From an uncultured Eubacteriales bacterium (GTDB lineage: Bacteria > Bacillota > Clostridia > Oscillospirales > Butyricicoccaceae), in assembly GCA_934675045.1 (NCBI GenBank), contig CAKUPI010000048.1:1-10524 (forward strand): a DNA stretch of 10,524 bases. The letters run 5' to 3'. The position numbers and the translations under genes are program-made. Below are positions 1-6,213 of the stretch, piece after piece (within the stretch, counting starts at the first letter, position 1; every line of letters starts with the position of its first letter). The notes under the pieces are model-generated. The model did not search any database. It was not told the origin of the DNA and saw nothing but the letters and a program-made list of their open reading frames with translations.

Positions 1-1601
1 AGGACTGGGAGTTCGCGCTGAATGCCGACGGCACGCCGAAGGTCGATCTTCTTCATTCGACGATCAAGCTGACCTTCGACTACTCGAACCTCTCGGGCGA
101 GTATCAGGAGGGGGCGGACGGGCGCGCGGTTTCCGCGGGCAATATGTACCGGCTTAAAATTTCCGGTCTTTGCTCCGTGCAGAACTACACCTACGCGACG
201 AGCGGCTTTCTCGATAAGACGCGCTTAGAGGAATGGATCAGCGCGAACAGCGCGTTCATCCCGCAGCGGTCGCTGGAAGACACCGGCGGGCAGAAAACCT
301 ACGATCTGGTGTGGGTAAAAGCGGCGGAGGGCGACGATGTGCAGCTTGATCTGACCGGAGCGGCAGCGGCCTTTTCCGACGGGAACGTCGGAGACGGCAA
401 GCCGGTTGCGGTCACGGGCGAGATCGGGCTGAAGGGGGCAGATGCCGGAAAATATGCCCTCACGCAGCCCGAACTGACCGATTTGCGGGCAAATATCACG
501 CCCTGCACCGCCGTCAAAGATATGACCGATAAGGAGCAGACCCTTTATGTAGGCGAGAGCGGCTTTGAAGCACCGCACTTCGCCGGCGCAGCGGTGAACG
601 GAAAGACCGAGGACGCCACTGGCCATGTGGTCTATACGGTGGGCAGCGAACCTAAGACTGTGGCGGAGATTGGCGATGCCCTGAAGGCGCTCAAGGCCGG
701 GGAAACTCTAACCATCGGTTATAGCTTCAGCGGCACCGGAAACTACGCGGGTGCGGCCGGGAGCGGAGAAATCACCGTCACCGCCCGGAACCGGCCCAGC
801 TCCGCCTCCGGAGCCTCCGAATACGCCGTCCATGTGGCCGATACCGAGCACGGCACGGTGACGGTGGACCGGCGCTACGCTGCGTACGGCGAGATCGTGA
901 CCGTCACCGTCAAGCCGGACGGCGGCTATGTGCTGGAGACGCTGATCGCCGCAGACGGAAGCGGCAGAGCATTGGAGCTTACCGATAAGGGCGGCGGACA
1001 ATACACCTTTGTCATGCCCGCCGGCCGAGCAGACATCAAGGCGAGCTTCATGGAGGACAACGCCGTTTTGAACTTCTTCTATGACGTGCCCAACGACGCC
1101 TACTATTATGAGGCAGTCAGGTGGGCTGCGGAGAAAGGCGTCACCGGCGGCGTGGGAGACAATCGGTTTGCACCCGACCGGCTTTGCACCCGCGCCCAGA
1201 TCGTCACCCTCCTGTGGCGGACTGCCGGCGCTCCGGAGCCCAAATCGCAGAGCAGCTTTGCAGATGTGCCTGCCGGCGCTTATTACGCCAAGGCGGCAGC
1301 ATGGGCCATGGAAACCGGCGTCACCAAGGGCACGAGCGACACGACATTCAGCCCTGACGATGCCTGCACAAGAGCGCAGGCGGTGACCTTCCTGTACCGC
1401 GCCTCCGGCAGCCCCGCGGTGAGCGGCAGCGCCGTGTTCCGTGATGTGGCACCCGGCGCCTACTATGCCGGCGCCGTGGTGTGGGCCGGGGAAAAGGGCG
1501 TTACCACCGGTGCCGGCAGCGGTCTGTTTGACCCCGACAGCGGCTGTACGCGCGCCCAGATCATCACCTTCCTCTACCGTGCGAACCTCGCTGTCCGGTA
1601 G
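1..1601 (+). CDS. SLH-domain surface protein with YDG-like repeat, 3' part (5' end outside window)
   Basis: The frame is open from base 3 with no stop, so the true start lies upstream. The first in-frame ATG (144) has no ribosome binding site and is not taken as the start. Counting residues from that ATG: 62-120 match the YDG repeat pattern of bacterial adhesins (GDDV, FSDGNVGDGK, GADAGKY and a closing ANITP). Residues 121-214 are a further beta-rich segment. Residues 226-304 resemble the bacterial repeat found in Firmicute surface proteins (AYGEIVTVTVKPDGGY, then YTFVMPAG). Three SLH domains follow at about 311-362, 372-422 and 432-481, each with a DVP/DVA..AYY opening and a CTRAQ motif. SLH triplets bind pyruvylated secondary cell-wall polymer and hold a secreted protein on the surface (family knowledge). 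The role is probably structural or adhesive; no catalytic domain is visible in this part. The gene ends just before a hairpin terminator. Confidence 0.93.
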   Translation, partial: DWEFALNADGTPKVDLLHSTIKLTFDYSNLSGEYQEGADGRAVSAGNMYRLKISGLCSVQNYTYATSGFLDKTRLEEWISANSAFIPQRSLEDTGGQKTYDLVWVKAAEGDDVQLDLTGAAAAFSDGNVGDGKPVAVTGEIGLKGADAGKYALTQPELTDLRANITPCTAVKDMTDKEQTLYVGESGFEAPHFAGAAVNGKTEDATGHVVYTVGSEPKTVAEIGDALKALKAGETLTIGYSFSGTGNYAGAAGSGEITVTARNRPSSASGASEYAVHVADTEHGTVTVDRRYAAYGEIVTVTVKPDGGYVLETLIAADGSGRALELTDKGGGQYTFVMPAGRADIKASFMEDNAVLNFFYDVPNDAYYYEAVRWAAEKGVTGGVGDNRFAPDRLCTRAQIVTLLWRTAGAPEPKSQSSFADVPAGAYYAKAAAWAMETGVTKGTSDTTFSPDDACTRAQAVTFLYRASGSPAVSGSAVFRDVAPGAYYAGAVVWAGEKGVTTGAGSGLFDPDSGCTRAQIITFLYRANLAVR

Positions 1602-1660
1602 GATTTTGGGACAAAACCCGCGCCTGTGCGGGCAGGCATAAGCCGTTTGACGGAAAAGAC

Positions 1661-1716
1661 AAGCCGGAGCTCAGGCTGTTTGACAGCAGCCTAAGCTCCG
1701 GCTTTGCCGATTTTTT
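1661..1716 (+). terminator. Rho-independent terminator between convergent genes
   Basis: An 18-bp stem with one mismatch (1661-1678 with 1687-1704) closes an 8-nt loop and is followed by six T at 1711-1716 after a short GCCGA spacer. It lies 60 nt after the SLH gene. On the - strand the stem is followed by only four T, so it may also terminate the SWIM gene, less strongly. A small 5-bp hairpin at 1617-1632 precedes it. Confidence 0.8.
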
Positions 1717-1787
1717 CGCTTTACAGCTATTATCGGAAATGTTTTTCAGAAAGAAGGCTTCTTCTCAAGCAGCGGCCTGCCTGCCGG

Positions 1788-2600
1788 TCAGAACACCACG
1801 CGGCCGGTTTCCCTGCCCTCCACCGCAAAGTCCAGAAGCGTCGCCTTGCAGACAGAGGCAAAATACCGCGTCTCGGCAAAACGCTCCGGGTACTGCTGTT
1901 CTATGCGATCGAGCGTTTCCCGCAGCTGTAATACGGCGGCAAACATATGCTTGCACGCATCGCTGCAAAAGCAGTCGCAGACCAGATTCCGGATTTCGCC
2001 GTTGACATAGTCGCACTCCACCTCATAGGGCTGCGTCCCCTCGACGACGGCCTGCACGCGGGTCTCGTCCAGCGAAAGGTAACGCACCCGGTTTTCCATG
2101 TAATACGCGTGACCGCGCTCCGCGGCGGCCCGGCCGATCGGCATGGCGGTTAAATCGTGGAGAGGAAAGCCGCTGCCGTCATCGCCGGAGGCAAACACCT
2201 CGTCCTCGCCCGCGGGAGCCTTGAACCAGGAAATGACCTTTTCGTACGGGAGGGCGCTGCGATCGAAGGTGACAAAATGCGACCCGGCGAAGAAAAACTC
2301 GCCACGAACCGCCGTGTCGGCCACGGCGATGACGCGCTTGTAATCCGAAAGCTTGATTTTGAAGGTGTAAGAGACGTCGACTACGCGGCCGCGCAGCCCC
2401 GCCAGCTTGCCGTCGACAAAAACGAGGTCCCCGCGCCTGAGGTCAAAGGCGTCGTTGTAATAGGGAAGGTTCATGTTCCTGTCCGGGAAATAGACGCGAA
2501 CGACCGACTTTCTCGGCGATGCCGCGGGGATGACGGAGCACTCCGAAGCCGCGGCCTGCGGATACGCATCGGCGGAGTTTGTAAAACCGATTTTGAACAT
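1788..2600 (-). CDS. Stand-alone SWIM zinc-finger protein
   Basis: This is a 270-aa protein. The start at 2600 is chosen because AAGGAGG lies 7 nt upstream; an in-frame ATG at 2645 has no such site. The C-terminal half holds a SWIM zinc-finger signature, CxC...CxH, at Cys208, Cys210, Cys216 and His218 (local sequence CDCFCSDACKH), preceded by the usual beta-hairpin (YEVECDYVNGEIRNL). SWIM fingers bind DNA or mediate protein contacts. In bacteria they are often fused to SNF2 helicases or encoded as small separate proteins (family knowledge). No helicase or nuclease motif is present. The first about 130 residues look beta-rich (RRGDLVFVDGKLAG, then RGRVVDVSYTF) and I do not recognise them. It lies just downstream of the WYL regulator but behind a terminator, so co-transcription is doubtful. 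No convincing promoter was found between 2601 and 2682. Confidence 0.85.
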   Translation of the reverse strand: MFKIGFTNSADAYPQAAASECSVIPAASPRKSVVRVYFPDRNMNLPYYNDAFDLRRGDLVFVDGKLAGLRGRVVDVSYTFKIKLSDYKRVIAVADTAVRGEFFFAGSHFVTFDRSALPYEKVISWFKAPAGEDEVFASGDDGSGFPLHDLTAMPIGRAAAERGHAYYMENRVRYLSLDETRVQAVVEGTQPYEVECDYVNGEIRNLVCDCFCSDACKHMFAAVLQLRETLDRIEQQYPERFAETRYFASVCKATLLDFAVEGRETGRVVF

Positions 2601-2682
2601 GGGGCAGCCTCCTTTTCCATGGGCATTGTTCTCTACAATCCCCATTTTACAGGGGGCGCTGTCCCATAAACCTCCCAGCAGG

Positions 2683-2713
2683 AAAAAGGCACTTCCGCCG
2701 AAGAGCCTTTTTT
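2683..2713 (-). terminator. Terminator of the WYL regulator gene
   Basis: The hairpin has stem AAAAAGGC/GCCTTTTT, a single internal mismatch, then CTTC/GAAG and a CGCC/GGCG loop. It is nearly symmetric, with a T run on either strand, so it could work in both directions. Its outer arm overlaps the TAA stop codon of the WYL gene (2712-2714). Confidence 0.85.
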
Positions 2714-3701
2714 ATTTGTACTGCGCGGCGATGGACTCCACATGCGCCCGCATCTGCCCGACCACCTCGTCCGGTCCGGTGATGACCGCCTGCGGGCCGA
2801 AGCCGCACATCCACGCGAAAAACTGGGGGCTGACCACCACATCGGCTCGCACGGTAAAATGGTCCGGCCCGTCCGCTGTGACAAAGGCGTCGCGGCCCAG
2901 CCTATCGCGAACGGCGCCGATCAGGTGGTTTTCAAACCGCATGGCGACATTGACCTCCTGCCCGGTGAACATGCCGAAGGTTTTCCTGGCGTACACCGCC
3001 ATGTCAAGGGCGTTGTAGGCCTCCAGCCCGTCGCGCGGCTCGTCCGTTGCCGCGATTTTCTCCATTTTGTCAACGCGGTAGTGCTTGATCATCCGGGCGT
3101 CGGAGTCGTAGGCCACCATGTAATAGTTTTCATCGTCCCAGGTCAGGGCAAAGGGACTGGCTGTATAATAGGCGCCGCCATGCCGGTAATGGCGCCCGCC
3201 CGACACCGTTTCTTCAAAATAGCGGAACCGTATCCGCCGGTTTTTCGAAATGCCATTGTGGATTTCATCGACATTGTAGTAGATGGACTCGTTCATGGTT
3301 TTGATCCGGTTTTTCACAAAAACCTGCCGGTTGAGCAGCTGCGCCTCGTGGACGCTGGCCAGCTTTTCGATTTTTTTAATGAGCGACGCGGTTTTTTTGT
3401 GCGTGATGAACTTGGACGACTGAACGCTGTCCACCAGCAGCTTCAGCTCCGGCAGCTCGAAGGCCCTGCTGGCGACATAGTAGCCGATATTGTTTCCGCT
3501 GCCGGTGCGTTCAATATCGACGCCGAGCACCTGAAGCGCTTCAATATCGCTGTAAATGCTCTTGCGCTCGGCGGCGATCCCCTGCGCCTGCAAATGCGCA
3601 ATGATCTGGCTCACCGTCGCGGCATGTCCTTCGTCGGTGTTTTCCAGCAGGTAATTCATCACATAAAAGGGCTTCAGCTTTTGATTAAAAGAGCGCGGCA
3701 T
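2712..3701 (-). CDS. HTH-WYL domain transcriptional regulator
   Basis: This is a 329-aa protein of the WYL family (PafBC/DeoR-like). Residues about 7-60 form an HTH of the HTH_11 type, with a recognition helix near ERKSIYSDIEALQVLG. Residues about 145-215 form the WYL domain (NRRIRFRYFE, then SPFALTWDDENYYMVAYD, then IKHYRVDKM); the eponymous triplet reads YYM here. Residues about 245-325 form the C-terminal WCX extension (VAMRFENHLIG, then FFAWMCGFG). WYL domains are ligand or nucleic-acid sensors that often govern DNA-damage or defence genes (family knowledge); the target here is unknown. The start at 3701 is chosen because GGAAAGGA lies 9 nt upstream. An in-frame ATG at 3710 abuts that site with no spacing, and an ATG at 3908 would make a GC-rich non-homologous leader that runs through the promoter. 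The SWIM gene is the next gene downstream. Confidence 0.93.
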   Translation of the reverse strand: MPRSFNQKLKPFYVMNYLLENTDEGHAATVSQIIAHLQAQGIAAERKSIYSDIEALQVLGVDIERTGSGNNIGYYVASRAFELPELKLLVDSVQSSKFITHKKTASLIKKIEKLASVHEAQLLNRQVFVKNRIKTMNESIYYNVDEIHNGISKNRRIRFRYFEETVSGGRHYRHGGAYYTASPFALTWDDENYYMVAYDSDARMIKHYRVDKMEKIAATDEPRDGLEAYNALDMAVYARKTFGMFTGQEVNVAMRFENHLIGAVRDRLGRDAFVTADGPDHFTVRADVVVSPQFFAWMCGFGPQAVITGPDEVVGQMRAHVESIAAQYK

Positions 3702-3773
3702 AGCACACATTCCTTTCCGCCTGCGGCATATCGGCCGCCGTGTCCGCCCGGTTCCGGCGCCGGCGACAAGGTT

Positions 3774-3802
3774 ATTATAGCAGAAAAACGCGGCGCTGTG
3801 GA
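3774..3802 (-). promoter_or_regulatory. Sigma-A-type promoter of the WYL regulator
   Basis: On the - strand a perfect TATAAT (3779-3774) is preceded, after exactly 17 bp, by TCCACA (3802-3797), a 4/6 match to TTGACA. The predicted transcript would start near 3766 and give a 5' UTR of about 65 nt before the ATG at 3701. A perfect inverted repeat sits about 35 bp further upstream. Confidence 0.6.
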
Positions 3803-4150
3803 CGCAGAGCCGTCCGAAAGACGGGGAGCTGCGCCGCCGCACGGCGGGTTCCGTGCGGCATAGCGCCGGCAAGCCCGGGCAAAACCGCTCCAATGGCCGC
3901 AAGGACATTCCGCCGTCTTTGGGCCAACGATCGGGTCTGCTTCGTCGGCTTCCGCTTTCGCATGAAGGCGCACCGGCGCATCCTGCGGGAGGAAAACCGC
4001 AGCGCGCAGCCTGCGCACTCGCGAGACCGTAAAGCCCGTCCCGCCGCTTGCGTTTTGAGGGTTTGTTTGGTTGATAAAGCGGAATTTGTCTATTTGTTCA
4101 GTACACAGTTATATCGAACCGCTGACCCGTCAGGGTATTCAATGATGTTT
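3803..4150. other. Gene-free intergenic stretch with hairpins
   Basis: About 350 bp between the WYL promoter and the last small gene of the next unit. Open frames here lack ribosome binding sites and have arginine- and proline-rich, non-homologous translations, so I call no gene. It contains a hairpin CCGTC/GACGG (3810-3824), a perfect 9-bp inverted repeat (3836-3859), and a 6-bp hairpin CTGCGG/CCGCAG (3983-4002). None is followed by a T run, so I see no clear terminator for the small-protein operon. The part near 4060-4150 is more AT-rich. Confidence 0.55.
3836..3859. repeat. Perfect 9-bp inverted repeat upstream of the WYL promoter
   Basis: The arms GCCGCACGG (3836-3844) and CCGTGCGGC (3851-3859) are exact reverse complements around a 6-nt loop. 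There is no T run on either side, so it does not look like a terminator. Its position 34 bp upstream of the -35 box would suit an operator or an RNA structure, but chance in GC-rich DNA cannot be excluded. Confidence 0.5.
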
Positions 4151-4333
4151 TTATTTGTTCCCGCCGCGCTTACTTTCCTGAACGGCCCGCAGCAGGCAAA
4201 GCCCCACGGCCAGGACGGGAAACAGCACCCGAAGGCACAAAAAGCCCTGCGGATCGCCAAAATGGATGTTCGCGTCCAGAAACAGACCCGCAAGCCACGC
4301 GGCCAGCGCAGCTGCAATCGTTGTGATGTACAT
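4151..4333 (-). CDS. Small membrane protein, 60 aa, unknown function
   Basis: The start at 4333 is well placed: AAAGGAGAG lies 6 nt upstream. Residues 3-19 (ITTIAAALAAWLAGLFL) form a hydrophobic helix. A second hydrophobic stretch at about 31-49 (FLCLRVLFPVLAVGLCLL) is followed by a basic tail (QESKRGGNK). Two membrane passes with the tail in the cytoplasm are likely. I do not recognise a family; size and layout are holin-like, but no phage gene is near. It is the last gene of the - strand run of small membrane proteins, about 70 nt behind the 51-codon ORF. Confidence 0.65.
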   Translation of the reverse strand: MYITTIAAALAAWLAGLFLDANIHFGDPQGFLCLRVLFPVLAVGLCLLRAVQESKRGGNK

Positions 4334-4402
4334 GAGATTCTCTCCTTTTTTTGTGTTCTAATCGTGACGGTTTTCACAGTGCTTTGACTCGCGGCTGCCG
4401 AT

Positions 4403-4558
4403 TTAGCAGCACCCGCCGGCGATAACCGCGGACAGCCATTCGATTGCCCTGAGGTACATGTCGTAGCCCGTGTACCCGATGATCGGCCCGGAAAGCAGAT
4501 AGACGGCAGCCGCAACCGCAACGGCGGTGACAGCGCGCCGGATGGTGTGATTCCGCTT
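4403..4558 (-). pseudogene. 51-codon hydrophobic ORF with perfect SD but no start codon
   Basis: Directly after the TAA of the 102-aa gene the - strand reads AAGGAGG, then TGTC, then AAG CGG AAT. From AAG an open frame of 51 codons runs to TAA (4403-4405). It encodes a basic start (KRNHTIRR), a hydrophobic helix (about residues 9-28, AVTAVAVAAAVYLLSGPIIG) and an amphipathic end (MYLRAIEWLSAVIAGGCC). The translation looks like a real small membrane peptide, but the codon where ATG is expected is AAG. No ATG, GTG or TTG suits this frame: the first ATG is codon 34, and the only GTG near the SD is in another frame and touches the SD. Either the start was lost by one mutation, there is a sequencing error, or a rare start codon is used. 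The upstream gene ends in the same frame, so readthrough of its TAA would also produce it. Confidence 0.45.
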
Positions 4559-4567
4559 GACACCTCC

Positions 4568-4876
4568 TTATAGGTCGTTTTTGCCTTTGACAGCCTGCGC
4601 AATTGCCCAAATACCCCAGCCCAAGCCGCACATCAAAAGCATAAACCCCGAAAAAACGGCGAGGAAGGTATACCCGAGACCATCCTGCCCGGGCCTTAGG
4701 ACAGCGCTGCAGCAAAAGACCGATGCGGGGACGGCAAGCACCATCACGGGCAGCAGGCGAATGACTTTGCTCCTGACTTTGAAGCAAAGCAAAAGCTGGG
4801 CGGGGAAAAGCACGGCGACGGAAAAAATCAAAGCCGCGGTGGTAAGCTCGATATCGCCCATCCAAACGTCAAACAT
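4568..4876 (-). CDS. Membrane protein, 102 aa, unknown function
   Basis: The start at 4876 has AAGGAG 9 nt upstream. Three hydrophobic segments are visible: residues about 12-32 (TAALIFSVAVLFPAQLLLCF), about 40-58 (IRLLPVMVLAVPASVFCCSA), and about 69-95 (YTFLAVFSGFMLLMCGLGWG onward). A short basic tail (KGKNDL) follows. It is an integral membrane protein with probably three passes. I do not recognise a family. It lies 44 nt downstream of the 141-aa gene, and its stop codon touches the SD of the 51-codon ORF. This suggests co-transcription and possibly translational coupling. Confidence 0.72.
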   Translation of the reverse strand: MFDVWMGDIELTTAALIFSVAVLFPAQLLLCFKVRSKVIRLLPVMVLAVPASVFCCSAVLRPGQDGLGYTFLAVFSGFMLLMCGLGWGIWAIAQAVKGKNDL

Positions 4877-4920
4877 AGCGGCACGCTCCTTGTCAGTTTT
4901 TTACCGTTCCAACGGCCCGG

Positions 4921-5346
4921 TCAGGGGTTCAGCGTATTGCGAAGTTCTGACATTCGTACATAGCCGTTTTCGTCCATGACATTTTCAGAGAGGATTTTCA
5001 TAACGCAGACGATATCGGAAATGTGCGCCTGCGACCGCTCCGGGTACAGGACCAAGCTGCCATAGACCTCGTTGCAGAAAACGCGGTTTGCCGATTTGCC
5101 TGTATCCTCCGTCAAAAGGCCGTACGCCTCTTGAAAGGCATAAAAGGCAGCGACGCCCTGCCAGTAGTCGCCGTCCTCCCCGCGCTCCTGATAGGCCGAG
5201 AAACAGGTATATGCTTTAGTTGCTTCGGCCTGCGCAAAGGCAGTAAAGCCGGATTGATTATGTACCGTATGCTGCCAGAGAACGCAGAAAATCATTGCCA
5301 ACAGGGAGAGTACAACCATGATTATAGAGGTAATATTTCTTTTCAT
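4921..5346 (-). CDS. Membrane-anchored protein, 141 aa, unknown function
   Basis: The ATG at 5346 is chosen: AAAGGAG lies 7 nt upstream; a TTG one codon earlier is possible but less likely. Residues 1-4 are basic (MKRN) and residues 5-25 are hydrophobic (ITSIIMVVLSLLAMIFCVLW), so this is a signal anchor or uncleaved signal peptide. The remaining about 115 residues are soluble and mostly helical, rich in aromatic and acidic residues (TCFSAYQERGEDGDYWQGV, then FYAFQEAYGLLTEDTG), and probably face outward. Three cysteines lie outside the anchor, but there is no lipobox or enzyme motif. No family is recognised. Its SD overlaps the end of the 83-aa gene (12 nt gap), so the two are co-transcribed. 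Confidence 0.72.
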   Translation of the reverse strand: MKRNITSIIMVVLSLLAMIFCVLWQHTVHNQSGFTAFAQAEATKAYTCFSAYQERGEDGDYWQGVAAFYAFQEAYGLLTEDTGKSANRVFCNEVYGSLVLYPERSQAHISDIVCVMKILSENVMDENGYVRMSELRNTLNP

Positions 5347-5358
5347 CAAGAGGCTCCT

Positions 5359-5610
5359 TTACTCTTCAGTTCCATCATCCTGTTTGTCTTTAGGGGGCTG
5401 TGCTGAAATTTCACAGATAGAAAGCACAAGACCAACTAAGGACATCAGAATATAGAAAACAGCGATTGGAACACCTAATCCGGCACGGAGTGCGCTCATA
5501 ATAGAGGACACCCCGCCTCGTTGAAAAATTGAGGTGCTTGCGATAAGCCATCCGGCAAGTCCAATTTGACCGCCAAGAAATAAAGCCAGTCCTAAAAGAA
5601 ACTTTTTCAT
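5359..5610 (-). CDS. Small membrane protein, 83 aa, unknown function
   Basis: The start at 5610 has a perfect AAGGAGG 9 nt upstream. The N-terminus (MKKFLLGLALFLGGQIGLAG) is a hydrophobic segment after two lysines. A second hydrophobic segment spans about 47-68 (VPIAVFYILMSLVGLVLSIC), followed by a charged cytoplasmic tail (PPKDKQDDGTEE). Two membrane passes are likely. The gene is clearly more AT-rich than its neighbours. It begins 21 nt after the stop of the preceding small ORF and ends 12 nt before the 141-aa gene. No family is recognised. Confidence 0.72.
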   Translation of the reverse strand: MKKFLLGLALFLGGQIGLAGWLIASTSIFQRGGVSSIMSALRAGLGVPIAVFYILMSLVGLVLSICEISAQPPKDKQDDGTEE

Positions 5611-5631
5611 AAATAGAATCCTCCTTGTTTG

Positions 5632-5859
5632 TCATTGAGGTACACCCCTTTGCAAGGCCATCTGCCAGGCTTTTTCGAAAGATGCATCGGAGATCATACA
5701 GTCTTCCCCGGCGCCCATGCTCAAGGACAGCAGCTCTTTGTAAAAGCGAAAGCGCCCCTTGGCGTTTTCGAGCTGGAAAAACATTTCCGCTTCCTCCGGG
5801 GACAGGCGGAAGCAATACCGGATCAGCCATGATTTTGACAAATGCGGCGGATACCACAT
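5632..5859 (-). CDS. Small ORF, 75 aa, soluble, possibly the shifted 3' half of the upstream gene
   Basis: The frame from about residue 18 onward looks coding: LSPEEAEMFFQLENAKGRF, then FYKELLSLSMGAGEDCM, then ISDASFEKAWQMALQRGVP. It is predicted soluble and helical, with a PEEAE segment and no sigma region 4 motif. The ATG at 5859 has only a weak AGAGG directly before it, and the first about 15 residues (MWYPPHLSKSW) are shadow translation of the sigma fragment in another frame. The frame has a TAA just upstream, so it cannot extend left. The real start is therefore unclear. Either this was the continuation of the sigma-like gene, separated by an indel near 5820, or it is an independent gene whose 5' end was replaced. 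It ends 21 nt before the 83-aa gene. Confidence 0.5.
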   Translation of the reverse strand: MWYPPHLSKSWLIRYCFRLSPEEAEMFFQLENAKGRFRFYKELLSLSMGAGEDCMISDASFEKAWQMALQRGVPQ

Positions 5860-5989
5860 CCTCTGCGGTTTCTTGGGATTTTACGATTTTGAACCAAATG
5901 CGCTGAAAACGGGCGCGGTGCTCGCGGAATATCCGCTCTGCCAGCGCGCGCTGTTCCCCGTTCAAAACACCGAGCAGGCGTATCATCAT
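5819..5989 (-). pseudogene. Sigma-70 region 2 fragment, apparently frameshifted
   Basis: From ATG 5989 (or 5986; GAAGAG lies 6 nt upstream of the first) the - strand encodes a typical ECF sigma-70 region 2 start: LNGEQRALAERIFREHRARF, then QRIWFKIVKSQETAEDVVSA, then AFVKIM. The AEDVVSAAFVKIM stretch is the conserved region 2 helix that binds the core polymerase and the -10 element (family knowledge). After about residue 60 the frame turns into proline-, glycine- and arginine-rich text, overlaps the 83-aa gene in another frame, and no region 4 follows. The coding signal instead passes to the frame one base away (the 75-aa ORF). A functional sigma factor is not expected. An ATG at 6010 also opens this frame but lacks an SD. 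Confidence 0.5.
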
Positions 5990-6082
5990 AAAAGGCTCTT
6001 CGTGGGCCATGGTTGGATTTTTGACTTTGCCGGCCGCAAAAAACGCGCCTGCACGGGCGCTTTTCGCGGCGCGATATTGTAA

Positions 6083-6088
6083 ATTATA
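6083..6088 (-). promoter_or_regulatory. Extended -10 promoter of the small membrane protein operon
   Basis: On the - strand the sequence reads TGGTATAATTT, a perfect TATAAT with the TGn extension. The -35 region 17 bp upstream is poor (TTTCCC), which is common for extended -10 promoters. Transcription would start near 6076 and read into the sigma fragment and the following small genes. It sits between the terminator of the upstream sigma/anti-sigma operon and the first ORF. Confidence 0.6.
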
Positions 6089-6132
6089 CCACAGAAGAAC
6101 GCCGCGGGAAAGCGTTAGCGCAAGCCTTTGTG

Positions 6133-6173
6133 AAAAAAAGGCGGCGGCCTGAAAGCATCTTTCAAGCCGCCGC
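6133..6173 (-). terminator. Terminator of the sigma/anti-sigma operon
   Basis: The stem GCGGCGGC/GCCGCCGC (6141-6148 with 6166-6173) continues through one mismatch into TGAAAG/CTTTCA, with a 3-nt loop. Seven A on the + strand (6133-6139) give a U7 tract on the - strand. It lies 40 nt past the anti-sigma stop codon. Confidence 0.93.
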
Positions 6174-6213
6174 TTTTGTGCGGAAACCCGCGCAGAAAGG
6201 GCGATTCAGCCGG

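Noticed and set aside
1081..1601. Repeated CGCGCCCAGATC segments as a DNA repeat array
   Set aside because: They encode the conserved TRAQ motif of the three SLH domains and are explained by protein repeats.
2742..3863. Long + strand open frame of 373 aa opposite the WYL gene
   Set aside because: It is the antisense shadow of the WYL coding sequence; its translation has no family features and no ribosome binding site, while the - strand frame is a clear HTH-WYL protein.
3775..3981. 68-aa - strand ORF whose RRRNVLAAIGAVLPGLAGA stretch resembles a Tat signal peptide
   Set aside because: No SD precedes either ATG, the rest is arginine-rich with no domain, and it runs through the WYL promoter. 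Probably chance in GC-rich DNA.
4374..4865. 163-aa - strand ORF overlapping the 102-aa membrane protein
   Set aside because: It is an out-of-frame shadow; the 102-aa frame has the SD and a coherent three-helix membrane pattern.
5411..6010. Full 199-aa frame starting with the sigma region 2 fragment
   Set aside because: Only the first about 60 residues look coding; the rest overlaps two better-supported ORFs in another frame and is arginine- and cysteine-rich shadow text.
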